A DNA stretch of 64,000 nt, from positions 5,332,001 to 5,396,000 of the forward strand of contig NZ_CP092362.2 in NCBI RefSeq assembly GCF_022370635.2. The letters are read 5' to 3'. The stretch comes from Mycolicibacterium crocinum. GTDB taxonomy: Bacteria; Actinomycetota; Actinomycetes; Mycobacteriales; Mycobacteriaceae. The translations under genes were made by a program, and so were the position numbers. Below are positions 51,795 through 60,265 of this stretch, one piece after another. Position 1 is the stretch's first letter, and each line of letters opens with the position of its first letter. The notes beneath the pieces are model-generated. The model saw only the letters and a program-made list of their open reading frames with translations, made no database searches and was not told the origin of the DNA.

Positions 51795-52715
51795 ATGGCC
51801 GGGCCACCCGCACACCGACCCAGCGCCGACGACCTGCTGGTGCTTCTGGCCGTCGGCCGGTCCGGGCGGTTTGTCTCCGCCGCCGACGAGCTCGGTCTCA
51901 ACCACACCACGATCTCGCGCCGCATCGCCGCGCTGGAGCAGACCCTCGGTGGCCGGGTGTTGGCCCGCGCCACCGGTGGGTGGGAGCTGACCGACCTCGG
52001 TCGCGCGGCGCTGGCCGCCGCCGAGAGCATCGAATCGGCCGTGCGCTCCCTGGCGCCGAGCAGCGATGGCACCCGTCCTCTCGAAGGTGTGGTGCGGTTG
52101 TCGGCGACCGACGGTTTCAGCGCCTATATCGCGGCACCCGCCGCCGCCCACATGCAGCGCAGGCACCCGCGCGTGACGGTCGAGATCGTCACCGCGACCC
52201 GGCGGGCGTCCCAGCAGCGCTCCGGGCTGGATATCGAGGTGGTGGTCGGCGAACCTCAGGTACGGCGTGCCACGGCAGTGCATCTGGGCGAGTACCGCCT
52301 GGGGCTCTACGGGGCGCGCGGCTACCTGGACCGCCACGGCAGCCCCGCGACAATCGCCGACCTTGCGCACCATCCGCTGGTCTACTTCATCGACTCCATG
52401 CTGCAGGTCGACGATCTGGACCTGGCATCGAGCTCGGTGCCGCCCATGCGGGAGTCGGTGACATCCACCAACGTCTTCGTCCACGTCGAGGCGACCCGGG
52501 CGGCGGCGGGCCTCGGACTGCTGCCGTGCTTCATGGCCGACCGCCACGACGATCTCGTGCGCGTGCTGCCCGACCGGTTGGCCATGCCGCTGAGTTACTG
52601 GCTGGTGGCCCGCATCGAGACGCTGCGTAGGCCCGAGGTGTCGGCGTTCGTCGAGGCCATCAAGTCTCGGATGCACGAGATGCGTGACGCACTCCTCGGC
52701 ACGGGCGCGCACTGA
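51795..52715 (+). CDS. LysR-family transcriptional regulator
   Basis: A 306-residue protein. The N-terminal helix-turn-helix (VGRSGRFVSAADELGLNHTTISRRIAALE) spans about residues 20-48, followed by the effector domain (RRATAVHLGEYRLGLYG). ATG at 51795 is preferred; ATG at 51747 would add 16 residues and cover the palindrome. It is divergent from the transporter-dehydrogenase pair and probably controls it. Confidence 0.8.
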   Translation: MAGPPAHRPSADDLLVLLAVGRSGRFVSAADELGLNHTTISRRIAALEQTLGGRVLARATGGWELTDLGRAALAAAESIESAVRSLAPSSDGTRPLEGVVRLSATDGFSAYIAAPAAAHMQRRHPRVTVEIVTATRRASQQRSGLDIEVVVGEPQVRRATAVHLGEYRLGLYGARGYLDRHGSPATIADLAHHPLVYFIDSMLQVDDLDLASSSVPPMRESVTSTNVFVHVEATRAAAGLGLLPCFMADRHDDLVRVLPDRLAMPLSYWLVARIETLRRPEVSAFVEAIKSRMHEMRDALLGTGAH

Positions 52716-52759
52716 GCGAAAGTGTTGCGCGCCACCGCCGGAGCTGGTGGGCTCAGACC

Positions 52760-53524
52760 ATGCCCTTCATCGATCACGACCGCGGCCGCGCCTACTACCG
52801 GCACTGGGCCGCCGCCGAACCGCGCGCGGCGGTCATCTTCCTGCACGGGTTCGGCGAGCACACCGGCGTCTACCATCGGCTGGGCTTCGCCCTCAACGCC
52901 GCAGGCATCGACCTGTGGGCCGTCGACCAGTTCGGCCACGGACTGTCCCCGGGCGACCGCGGCGACTTCGGGTCGATCGAGGACAGTTCAGCGCTGGCCG
53001 ATTCGCTGACCGACCTGGCCGAGCAGCAGACACCTGGGATCCCGCTGATCGCCCAGGGGCATTCGTTCGGCTCGGTGGTGACACTGTTCCGGCTGCTAAA
53101 GACTCCGAAACGCTATGCCGCAGCGGTCATCTCGGGAGCACCCCTGGTTCCGGTACCGGAGTTGCTCGGCGGCGACGCCGTCGAGCTCGACCCGGGCTGG
53201 CTGTCGGGCGACCCGTTCTACCTGGACTCGTTGGAGAACGACCCGCTGGCGTTCGTCGACGCCGACGGCGGCACGCTGGCCCGTGAACTCGACCGGGCGT
53301 GGGACCACTTCGGTGCCGAGCTGCCGAAACTGGCCGTGCCGACTCTGGCCATTCACGGTGAGCTCGACCCGATCGCGCCCGTGAGTGCGTTGCGCGCCTA
53401 CGCCGAACAGATCGAACCGCTACGGCTGCAGGAGTTCCCGGGTGCCCATCACGACATCCTGAACGAGACGGTGCACCGCGAAGTGGCCGCGGCGATCGTC
53501 GGCTTCATCGACGAACAGCGTTAG
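52760..53524 (+). CDS. Alpha/beta hydrolase, monoacylglycerol lipase-like
   Basis: A 254-residue protein. The nucleophile elbow is GHSFGS near residue 96, the acid is in HGELDPIAP and the His is in GAHHDILNE; the oxyanion loop is FLHGFGEHTG. This is the hydrolase-4/monoglyceride lipase pattern, not the HGGGPG...GNSxGG pattern of C-C bond hydrolases such as HsaD. Its end overlaps the convergent hsaB by 4 bases. A substitute role for the missing HsaD cannot be excluded but is not supported by motifs. Confidence 0.8.
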   Translation: MPFIDHDRGRAYYRHWAAAEPRAAVIFLHGFGEHTGVYHRLGFALNAAGIDLWAVDQFGHGLSPGDRGDFGSIEDSSALADSLTDLAEQQTPGIPLIAQGHSFGSVVTLFRLLKTPKRYAAAVISGAPLVPVPELLGGDAVELDPGWLSGDPFYLDSLENDPLAFVDADGGTLARELDRAWDHFGAELPKLAVPTLAIHGELDPIAPVSALRAYAEQIEPLRLQEFPGAHHDILNETVHREVAAAIVGFIDEQR

Positions 53525-54087
53525 AGCCAGGTGTCGGTGGTTGTGGTGGTGAGGAATGCGTCGAGGTCGTCGCGCCACTGCGCCGGGCTGTTTTTGTCCG
53601 GCTCGATGCCGGTGTATTCGCCGCGGTAGAACAGCAGCGGGCGCGGCTTCTTCTTCGGCACCTCCGACAGCGAATGGACGGCACCGAACACCACGAAGTG
53701 GTCACCGCCGTCGTGCACCGAGTGCACGGTGCAGTCGATATGGGCCAACGTCCCCTCGATCACTGGTGAGCCGAGTTTGCTTGGGCTCCAGTCGATTCCG
53801 GCGAACTTGTCCGGTTCCTTCGACCCGAACCGGGCCGACACATGCTTCTGCTTCTCGTGCAGGACGTTGACGCAGAACTTCCCGCTGGCCTCGATGGCCG
53901 CCCAGGACCGCGACAGCTTGGTCGGGCAGAACAGCACCAGGGGCGGCTCGAGCGACAACGCCGCGAACGACTGACAGGCGAAGCCGACCGGAGTGTCGTC
54001 GTGCACTGTGGTGATGATCGTGATGCCGGTGCAGAACTGCCCCAGCACGTGGCGGAACGTGCGGGGGTCGATCTCCGAGGAGGTCAT
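53521..54087 (-). CDS. hsaB: Flavin reductase HsaB
   Basis: A 188-residue FMN reductase (Rv3567c) of the split-barrel family, with FCTGITIITT, GFACQSFAALSLEPPLVLFC and DHFVVFGAVHSL. It supplies reduced flavin to the hydroxylase HsaA. It is three bases after hsaC. Last in the hsaA-hsaC-hsaB operon. Confidence 0.93.
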   Translation of the reverse strand: MTSSEIDPRTFRHVLGQFCTGITIITTVHDDTPVGFACQSFAALSLEPPLVLFCPTKLSRSWAAIEASGKFCVNVLHEKQKHVSARFGSKEPDKFAGIDWSPSKLGSPVIEGTLAHIDCTVHSVHDGGDHFVVFGAVHSLSEVPKKKPRPLLFYRGEYTGIEPDKNSPAQWRDDLDAFLTTTTTDTWL

Positions 54088-54090
54088 CGG

Positions 54091-54990
54091 CTACTTGAAT
54101 CCGACGGAGAAGTCGTGGCCCCAGAGGCTGACGGCGGTGCTCTCCCGGGCGATCCAGTCCTTATCGTCGACTTCCAGTCCCTCGCAGCCGAATTCGACGT
54201 CAAAGCCGCCAGGTGTCTTCATGTAGAAGGACAGCATCTTGTCATTGGTGTGGCGGCCGAGGGTCGCCGACATCTTCACCTTGCGCCGCAACGCACGGTC
54301 CAGGCACAGGCCGACGTCGTCGGAGTTCTCCACCTCGACCATCAGGTGCACGATGCCGGTCGGGTTGGGCATCGGCATGAAGGCCAGCGCGTGGTGGCGT
54401 GGGTTGCAGCCGTAGAAGCGCAGCCAGATCGGATCACCGTCGGCGGGGCGGCCCGCGATCTCCGGGGGCAGGCTCATCGAGTCCCGCAGACGGAAGCCGA
54501 GCACGTCCTGGTAGAACGCCTGCGCGGCGGCGTCGTCGTCACAGGTCAGCACGACGTGGCCCAAACCCTGTTCGGCGGTGACGAACTTGTGGCCGTACGG
54601 GCTGACGAAGCGGCGGCCGAGGTACTGCGCGCCGTGGAACGCTTCCAGGACATTGCCTGCCGGATCGGAGAACCGGATCAGGCCTTCGACGCGCCGTTCG
54701 GACTTCTCCTCGCGGGTGCCCTCGGTGAAGTCGACGCCCGCCTTACCCAACGTCTCGCGCAGGGTCTGCAGCGCGGCGGCATCGGCGACCTCCCAGCCGG
54801 AGACCAGCAACCGGTCCTTCTCGCCGGGCACGATCACCAGCCGGGCGGCGAACTCGTCCATCCGCAGATACAGCGCGTCGGGGATCGCCCCGTCGCCCTC
54901 CACCATGCCGAGCACCTTGGTGCCGAAATCCCGCCAGGCCCCCACATCGGTGGCCTCGATTCGCATGTAGCCGAGCGCTTTTAGCGTCAT
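54091..54990 (-). CDS. hsaC: Extradiol dioxygenase HsaC
   Basis: A 299-residue two-domain vicinal-oxygen-chelate dioxygenase (Rv3568c). Iron ligands are His in GLGHVVL (about 144), His in GIVHLMVEV (about 213) and Glu in FDVEFG (about 264). It cleaves ring A of the 3,4-catecholic seco-steroid. The ribosome site GGAGGG six bases before the ATG lies in what appears to be the remnant end of hsaD. Confidence 0.95.
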   Translation of the reverse strand: MTLKALGYMRIEATDVGAWRDFGTKVLGMVEGDGAIPDALYLRMDEFAARLVIVPGEKDRLLVSGWEVADAAALQTLRETLGKAGVDFTEGTREEKSERRVEGLIRFSDPAGNVLEAFHGAQYLGRRFVSPYGHKFVTAEQGLGHVVLTCDDDAAAQAFYQDVLGFRLRDSMSLPPEIAGRPADGDPIWLRFYGCNPRHHALAFMPMPNPTGIVHLMVEVENSDDVGLCLDRALRRKVKMSATLGRHTNDKMLSFYMKTPGGFDVEFGCEGLEVDDKDWIARESTAVSLWGHDFSVGFK

Positions 54991-55034
54991 GCCCCACCCT
55001 CCGAGAAAAGTCGATCGTCAGCTTGTCGAACCGA
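54991..55034 (-). pseudogene. Remnant of hsaD (last codons only)
   Basis: Only 44 bases separate hsaA from hsaC, where related mycobacteria carry the ~290-codon hsaD. Read leftward from 55030, they encode F-D-K-L-T-I-D-F, close to the C-terminal end of HsaD as I remember it (F-N-K-L-T-I-E-F-L). In the next frame the sequence ends G-G-A-stop, with TGA overlapping the hsaC ATG. The remnant therefore also has a one-base shift at a run of four T. The upstream end of the loss is right at the intact hsaA stop (TAA at 55035-55037). The homology is from memory and needs an alignment. Confidence 0.6.
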
Positions 55035-56219
55035 TTAGACCATCGTGTCGCCGAGCGGCAGCCCGAATTCCTGGTTGCCGAACATCACGTAGGCGCGCTC
55101 CGCGTCGTTGGCGGCGTGCACCCGGCCGGCGTGCGCGTCACGCCAGAACCGTTGCAGCGGAGTGTCGGTGCCCAGTGCGGTGGCACCGGCGCTATCGAAG
55201 AGCCGGTCGACCGAGGCGATCGCACGCTGGGTGGCGCGCACCTGATCCCGGCGAGCCTTGGCCCGCAACTCCAGCGGAATCTCCTCGCCCGCCAAGAGCA
55301 ATGCATACTCGGCGGCCAGATTGCCCGACAGCTGGGTCCAGGCCGCGTCGATGTCACTGGACGCCTCGGCGATGCGGACCTTGGCGAACGGGTCGTCCTT
55401 GGCCTTCTCCCCGGCGTAGGCGGCGCGCACCCGCTTGCCCTGGTGCTCGACGTGAGCGTCGTAAGCGCCATAGGCCATCCCCACGATCGGGGTGGAGATG
55501 GTCGTGGGATGCATGGTGCCCCACGGCATCTTGTACACCGGCGCGGTGTTGGTCTGCAGGCCCGGCGACGTCAGATCGCCCATCGCCTTGAACGACGTGA
55601 ACCGGTGGCGGGGGACGAAGACGTCCTTCATCACCAGCGTGTTGGAGCCGGTGCCCTTGAGGCCGACCACGTGCCAGTCGTCCTCGATGGTGTAGTCACC
55701 GAGCGGGACCAGGAAGCTGCCGAAGTCGACCGGCCTGCCGTCCTTGATGACCGGTCCGCCGACGAAGGTCCACGTGGCGTGGTCACATCCCGACGACCAG
55801 TGCCAGGCACCGTTGACGATGTATCCGCCATCGGTGACGACACCGGCACCCATCGGGGCGTACGACGAGGAGATCCGGACCGTCGGATCCGCGCTCCAGA
55901 CGTCTTCCTGAGCCTGCTGGTCGAAGTGCGCCATATGCCAGTTGTGCACGCCGAGGATGCCGGCCACCCAGCCGGTCGAGCCGCAGGCGCTGGCCAGGCG
56001 GCGGACCGCTTCGTAGAAGACCGTCGGGTCGGTCTGCAGGCCGCCCCACTGCTCCGGCTGGAGCAGCTTGAAGAAGCCCACCTCGTCCAGTTCGGCGATG
56101 GTGGCGTCGGGGATCCGACGCAGGTCCTCGGTCTGCTGTGCGCGCTCGCGGAGTTTGGGCAGCAGTTCATCGATGCCGGTGAGAACCGCCTTCGCGTCAC
56201 GCTGTTGAATAGACGTCAC
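55035..56219 (-). CDS. hsaA: Seco-steroid hydroxylase HsaA
   Basis: A 394-residue flavin-dependent monooxygenase of the ACAD fold (Rv3570c), hydroxylating the seco-phenol with reduced flavin from HsaB. Blocks seen are LQPEQWGGLQ, SSSYAPMGAGV, WSSGCDHATWTF and the intact C-terminus GDTMV. GTG at 56219 is chosen for the N-terminus TSIQQRDA and the GGGAGG site upstream. The length equals that of the M. tuberculosis enzyme. Confidence 0.94.
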   Translation of the reverse strand: MTSIQQRDAKAVLTGIDELLPKLRERAQQTEDLRRIPDATIAELDEVGFFKLLQPEQWGGLQTDPTVFYEAVRRLASACGSTGWVAGILGVHNWHMAHFDQQAQEDVWSADPTVRISSSYAPMGAGVVTDGGYIVNGAWHWSSGCDHATWTFVGGPVIKDGRPVDFGSFLVPLGDYTIEDDWHVVGLKGTGSNTLVMKDVFVPRHRFTSFKAMGDLTSPGLQTNTAPVYKMPWGTMHPTTISTPIVGMAYGAYDAHVEHQGKRVRAAYAGEKAKDDPFAKVRIAEASSDIDAAWTQLSGNLAAEYALLLAGEEIPLELRAKARRDQVRATQRAIASVDRLFDSAGATALGTDTPLQRFWRDAHAGRVHAANDAERAYVMFGNQEFGLPLGDTMV

Positions 56220-56255
56220 TGCATGCCTCCCAGAGTGTGGTACTGGACCCAAGAC

Positions 56256-56269
56256 TAGAACACGTTACG
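56256..56269. promoter_or_regulatory. KstR operator before hsaA
   Basis: TAGAACACGTTACG has an exact left half and a weaker right half. It lies 36 bases from the hsaA start. Confidence 0.7.
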
Positions 56270-56323
56270 ATTTGTGTCGAGCAGGGCGAGCCTGCGGCTG
56301 GTAGCGATATATAAACCTATTTC

Positions 56324-56337
56324 TGTAACCTGTTCTA
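56324..56337. promoter_or_regulatory. KstR operator before kshB
   Basis: TGTAACCTGTTCTA has an exact right half and lies 25 bases from the kshB GTG. Together with the site at 56256 it gives each divergent operon its own operator. Confidence 0.75.
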
Positions 56338-56362
56338 GTTAGGCGGAGGAAGGCTGAACACC

Positions 56363-57430
56363 GTGACGCAGGTTCCACCCGACGAGCCACTGGGCAGCCA
56401 CGTGCTCGAGTTGGAAGTGACCGACGTGGTCGCCGAGACCGACGACTCGCGATCGCTGGTGTTCGGCGTCCCGGCCGGTGCCGACATCCCGGCCGATCGC
56501 CTGCGCTACGCGCCCGGCCAATTCCTGACGCTGCGCATCCCGAGCGACCGCACCGGTTCGGTGGCGCGCTGCTACTCGCTGTGCAGCTCGCCGTTCACCG
56601 ACGACGCGCTGACCGTCACCGTCAAGCGCACCGCCGACGGGTACGCGTCGAACTGGCTGTGCGACCACGCCCATCGCGGGATGAAGATCCACGTGCTCGC
56701 CCCGTCGGGCACCTTCGTGCCCAAGACTCTGGACACCGATTTCCTGCTGATCGCGGCGGGCAGCGGGATCACACCGATGCTGGCCATCTGCAAGTCGGCG
56801 CTCTCGGAGGGCAGCGGCCAGGTGACGCTGCTGTACGCCAACCGCGACGAGAAGTCGGTGATCTTCGGCAGCACGTTGCGCGATCTGGCCGCCAAATACC
56901 CCGACCGCCTGACGGTGGTGCACTGGCTGGAATCGGTGCAGGGGCTGCCCAGCACCGAGGCGCTCGGCAAGCTGATGGCGCCCTACACCGACCGGCAGGC
57001 GTTCATCTGCGGGCCGGGACCGTTCATGCAGGCCGCCGAGCAGGCCTTGGAGTCGCTGAACGTGCCGGCCAAGCAGGTGCACATCGAGGTGTTCCGCTCA
57101 CTGGACACCGATCCCTTCGCCGCGGTGAAGATCACCGACGAGGGTGACGAACCGCCGGCCAGCGCCGTCGTCGAACTCGACGGGCAGACGCACACCGTGT
57201 CGTGGCCGCGTAGCGCCAAGCTGCTCGACGTGCTCCTCGACAAGGGGCTCGACGTGCCGTTCTCCTGCCGCGAGGGGCATTGCGGGGCGTGCGCGGTGGT
57301 CAAGCGCAGTGGCGACGTCGAGATGGACATCAACGACGTCCTGGAGCCCAGCGACATCGACGAGGGCTTGATCCTGGCGTGCCAGGCGCGGCCGATCTCC
57401 GATTCGGTCGAAGTCACCTACGACGAGTAG
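56363..57430 (+). CDS. kshB: 3-ketosteroid 9-alpha-hydroxylase reductase KshB
   Basis: A 355-residue flavoprotein (Rv3571). The FAD-binding RCYSLCSSP and NAD-binding GSGITPMLAICKS precede a C-terminal plant-type 2Fe-2S domain, with C-x4-C-x2-C in SCREGHCGACAVV and the fourth Cys in LILACQARP. It passes electrons from NADH to KshA. The start is GTG at 56363 with AGGAAGG nine bases upstream. Confidence 0.94.
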   Translation: MTQVPPDEPLGSHVLELEVTDVVAETDDSRSLVFGVPAGADIPADRLRYAPGQFLTLRIPSDRTGSVARCYSLCSSPFTDDALTVTVKRTADGYASNWLCDHAHRGMKIHVLAPSGTFVPKTLDTDFLLIAAGSGITPMLAICKSALSEGSGQVTLLYANRDEKSVIFGSTLRDLAAKYPDRLTVVHWLESVQGLPSTEALGKLMAPYTDRQAFICGPGPFMQAAEQALESLNVPAKQVHIEVFRSLDTDPFAAVKITDEGDEPPASAVVELDGQTHTVSWPRSAKLLDVLLDKGLDVPFSCREGHCGACAVVKRSGDVEMDINDVLEPSDIDEGLILACQARPISDSVEVTYDE

Positions 57431-57487
57431 GGCGGCGTTAGGTTGTCATGAGGTGTCGGGGGACGGCGGGAGATAGGACACCACAGC

Positions 57488-58024
57488 ATGGCGCTTCCTC
57501 GGCTGATCGGCGCGGTTGCCGCGGCGGGTTTGGCGATCGGACTCGCACCGCCGGCCGGAGCGGCCGTCGACACCGCTGACACGTCGTTCCCGATCGACGA
57601 CACCACCCAGCTCGAAATGCACACACGGGTGGACTGTTCCGTTACCGCCAAGACGTGCCAGTTCTACACCGCCACCAATCTGCGCACCCCCGAGGGGGTC
57701 ACCGGATTTCCGGACGACCTGTGGGCCCGGCAGAGCACCGAAGTCCGATCGCTGGACCGGACCACCTACCTCGATGTGAAAGCCGACGGGGGCCCGTTCA
57801 CGAAGGTCTTCAAAGAGGGCGGCCCCGACGTGATCACCACGATCTACTTCGGCGGCGGCCCGCCGGACAAGTATGTGACCACCGGAACCATCTGGCCCAC
57901 AGACTATTCCACGGGTCAGCCGCGGACCGAGGGCACCGTGATCGTCTGCGCGCACGTGCAGGTGGTCTACAGCGGGGTGAACATCACCTCGCCGAGCACC
58001 TGCGCGCAGCCCCGGTTCTCCTAG
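57488..58024 (+). CDS. Small secreted protein (Rv3572-like)
   Basis: A 178-residue protein with a signal peptide of about 26 residues (LIGAVAAAGLAIGLAPPAGA, cleavage near AVDTA). The mature part is beta-rich with four cysteines (VDCSV, KTCQFY, IVCAHV and STCAQP), probably two disulfides outside the membrane. No enzyme motif is seen. It lies downstream of kshB as in M. tuberculosis, with a 57-base gap and no own operator. Confidence 0.75.
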   Translation: MALPRLIGAVAAAGLAIGLAPPAGAAVDTADTSFPIDDTTQLEMHTRVDCSVTAKTCQFYTATNLRTPEGVTGFPDDLWARQSTEVRSLDRTTYLDVKADGGPFTKVFKEGGPDVITTIYFGGGPPDKYVTTGTIWPTDYSTGQPRTEGTVIVCAHVQVVYSGVNITSPSTCAQPRFS

Positions 58025-58041
58025 CGCGGGACGCGAAGGCG

Positions 58042-58098
58042 CGAGTGTGCGTCCTGATACGCCAATCGCGGCGTGTTGCGGATAAAACCGCACACTCG
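58042..58098. repeat. Hairpin repeat between convergent genes
   Basis: CGAGTGTGCG (58042-58051) and its exact complement (58089-58098) enclose an inner ACGCC/GGCGT pair. The form resembles intergenic elements I have seen repeatedly in mycobacterial genomes, and it can serve as terminator for the genes on both sides. Only one copy is in this window. Confidence 0.55.
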
Positions 58099-58106
58099 GG
58101 CAGCTC

Positions 58107-60212
58107 CTAGCGCGGCAGTCCGAGCAGCCGCTCCCCGGCCATGGTGAGCAGGATCTGCTCGGTGCCGCCGGCGATCGTCAGGCAGCGGGTGTTGAGGAAG
58201 TCGTGCACGAACCCGTCGACGGTCAGGCCGCCCGACTCCGACAGCTCCTGCCGGAACTCGGCAAGCGCCTGACGGTGCCGAACGCCAATCAGCTTGCGGG
58301 CGCTGGCTTCTGCACTGGTGTCCTGTCCACCGACCGCCAGCTGCGCGATGCGCTGATCGAGCAGTGACCCGGCCTGCGCGGACAAAATCAGCTTGGCCGT
58401 CTGGTCTTGCAGCGCGGTGTCGAGTTCACGTTCGGCCACCGAGCGCAGCATCTCCTCAACCGGATTGCCCAGCGCGGTGCCCTGCGCCATCGCGACCCGC
58501 TCGTTGGCCAAAGTGGTTCGCGCCAAACGCCATCCGTCATTCACGGTGCCGACGACCATATCGTCGGGCACGAACACGTCGTCGAAGAAGACCTCGTTGA
58601 ACAGCTCGTCACCGGTGATCTCCCGCAGCGGGCGCACCACGATGCCCGGCGAGCGCATGTCGATCAGGAAGTAGGTGATGCCCTTGTGCTTCGGCGCCTC
58701 CGGGTCCGTCCGGGCCAGGCACACACCCCAGTGCGCCTTCTGCGCGGCCGACGTCCACACCTTCTGGCCGGTGAGCTTCCAACCGCCTTCGGCGCGAACG
58801 GCTTTCGTGCGCAGAGCGGCCAGATCGGAGCCGGCGCCGGGCTCGGAGAACAGCTGGCACCAGATGATCTCACCGCGCAGGGTGGCCGGCACGAACTTGT
58901 CGATCTGCGCAGGCGTGCCGCCCTCCAGGATTGTCGGCACCGCCCACCAGCCGATCACCAGATCGGGGCGCTGTACGTCAGCCTTGGCCATCTCGGAGTC
59001 GATGAGCAGCTGCTCGGCCGGTGACGCCTCGCGGCCGTAGGGCTTGGGCCAGTGCGGTGCCAGCAGGCCGCTGTCGGCCAGTGCGGGCTGCCGCTGGTCG
59101 GCAGGCAGCTTCGCGACTTCGGCGACGGCCGCGGCGATCTCGGGCTGCAGGTGCGCGACGGAGTCCAGATCGATGTGCAGCTCGCGGCGCACTCCGTCCA
59201 GCGTCAGCGCGGCGACCCGGCGCAGCCATGCCGGGCGTCCGCCCAGAATCTGGCCGATGCTGTAGGCGCGGCGCAGGTACAGGTGCGCATCGTGCTCCCA
59301 GGTGATGCCGATGCCGCCCAGCACCTGGATGCAGTCCTTGGCGTTGGCCTTTGCCGACTCGATGCCGATCGCGGCGGCGATGGCGGCGGCGATCGACAGC
59401 TGCTGTTCGTCGTCGCCGGATGCGGCGACCGCCGCGTCGGCGGCGGCGACGGCGGCCTGCTGGGAGCGCAGCAGCATTTCCGCGCACATGTGCTTGATGG
59501 CCTGGAAGCTGCCGATCGGCTTGCCGAACTGCTCGCGCACCTTCGCATATTCGACGGCGGTGTCCAACGTCCAGCGGGCCACACCCGCGGTCTCGGCGGC
59601 CAGCACGGTGGCGGTCAGATCCTCGAACCGGCGCCGCGAGACTGCGAGTGCGGTGGCGGGAACGGAGTGCAGCGTCACCCGGGCCAGCGGGCGAGAGAAG
59701 TCGGTGGCGGTCAGCAGGTCGACGGTCACCCCGTCGGCCGCGGCGTCGACGACGACGACGTCGTCACCGACCGGCAGGAGCAGCACGCCGGAGGTGTCGG
59801 CGCCGAGGACATACTCCGCGGTGCCGGATACCTGATCACCGTCTTTGCGCAGGTCGCCGCCCAGCGCCAGGCCCGCCGTCGCCTCTCCCGAGGCCAGCGC
59901 GTCGAGCACCTCGGGATCGGTGATCACCAGGGTCGCCACCGCGGTCGTCGCGACCGGCCCGGGGATCAGCGCCCGCGCCGCCTCCTCGACCATGGCGCAC
60001 AAATCCTGGATGGAGCCCCCGGCCCCGCCGGCCTCCTCGGGCACCGCGACACCGAACAGCCCCAGCTCGGCCAGGCCACGGTAGACCGGGCGCCACGCGT
60101 CCGGGGTGCCGTGCTCGACATCGCGAACAGCGGCCAGAGCGCCGGAGGAGGCGGCCCAGCTGCGGACCAACTCGCGGGCGGCAAACTGTTCGTCGGTGAT
60201 GGTCGCTGACAC
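58107..60212 (-). CDS. fadE34: Fused acyl-CoA dehydrogenase FadE34
   Basis: A 701-residue protein made of two ACAD parts. The N-terminal half is the short type (KVREQFGKPIGSFQAIKHMCAE, GGIGITWEHDAHLYLRRAYS). The C-terminal half is the complete type (CQLFSEPGAGSDLAALRT, TSAAQKAHWGVCLART, GGTEQILLTMAGERLLGLPR). It corresponds to a heteromeric pair fused into one chain, and the homologue dehydrogenates steroid side-chain CoA esters. The start is GTG at 60212 after TTGAGGAG. It is under the operator at 60266. Confidence 0.9.
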   Translation of the reverse strand: MSATITDEQFAARELVRSWAASSGALAAVRDVEHGTPDAWRPVYRGLAELGLFGVAVPEEAGGAGGSIQDLCAMVEEAARALIPGPVATTAVATLVITDPEVLDALASGEATAGLALGGDLRKDGDQVSGTAEYVLGADTSGVLLLPVGDDVVVVDAAADGVTVDLLTATDFSRPLARVTLHSVPATALAVSRRRFEDLTATVLAAETAGVARWTLDTAVEYAKVREQFGKPIGSFQAIKHMCAEMLLRSQQAAVAAADAAVAASGDDEQQLSIAAAIAAAIGIESAKANAKDCIQVLGGIGITWEHDAHLYLRRAYSIGQILGGRPAWLRRVAALTLDGVRRELHIDLDSVAHLQPEIAAAVAEVAKLPADQRQPALADSGLLAPHWPKPYGREASPAEQLLIDSEMAKADVQRPDLVIGWWAVPTILEGGTPAQIDKFVPATLRGEIIWCQLFSEPGAGSDLAALRTKAVRAEGGWKLTGQKVWTSAAQKAHWGVCLARTDPEAPKHKGITYFLIDMRSPGIVVRPLREITGDELFNEVFFDDVFVPDDMVVGTVNDGWRLARTTLANERVAMAQGTALGNPVEEMLRSVAERELDTALQDQTAKLILSAQAGSLLDQRIAQLAVGGQDTSAEASARKLIGVRHRQALAEFRQELSESGGLTVDGFVHDFLNTRCLTIAGGTEQILLTMAGERLLGLPR

Positions 60213-60265
60213 CGTCGGCTCCTCAAGGTCACAAAGAACGGGCGCTGAAAAACTTCTCGGCCCAC

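Noticed and set aside
52760..53524. Reading this alpha/beta hydrolase as HsaD
   Set aside because: The oxyanion loop and nucleophile elbow are of the lipase type and lack the HGGGPG and GNSxGG patterns of C-C bond hydrolases.
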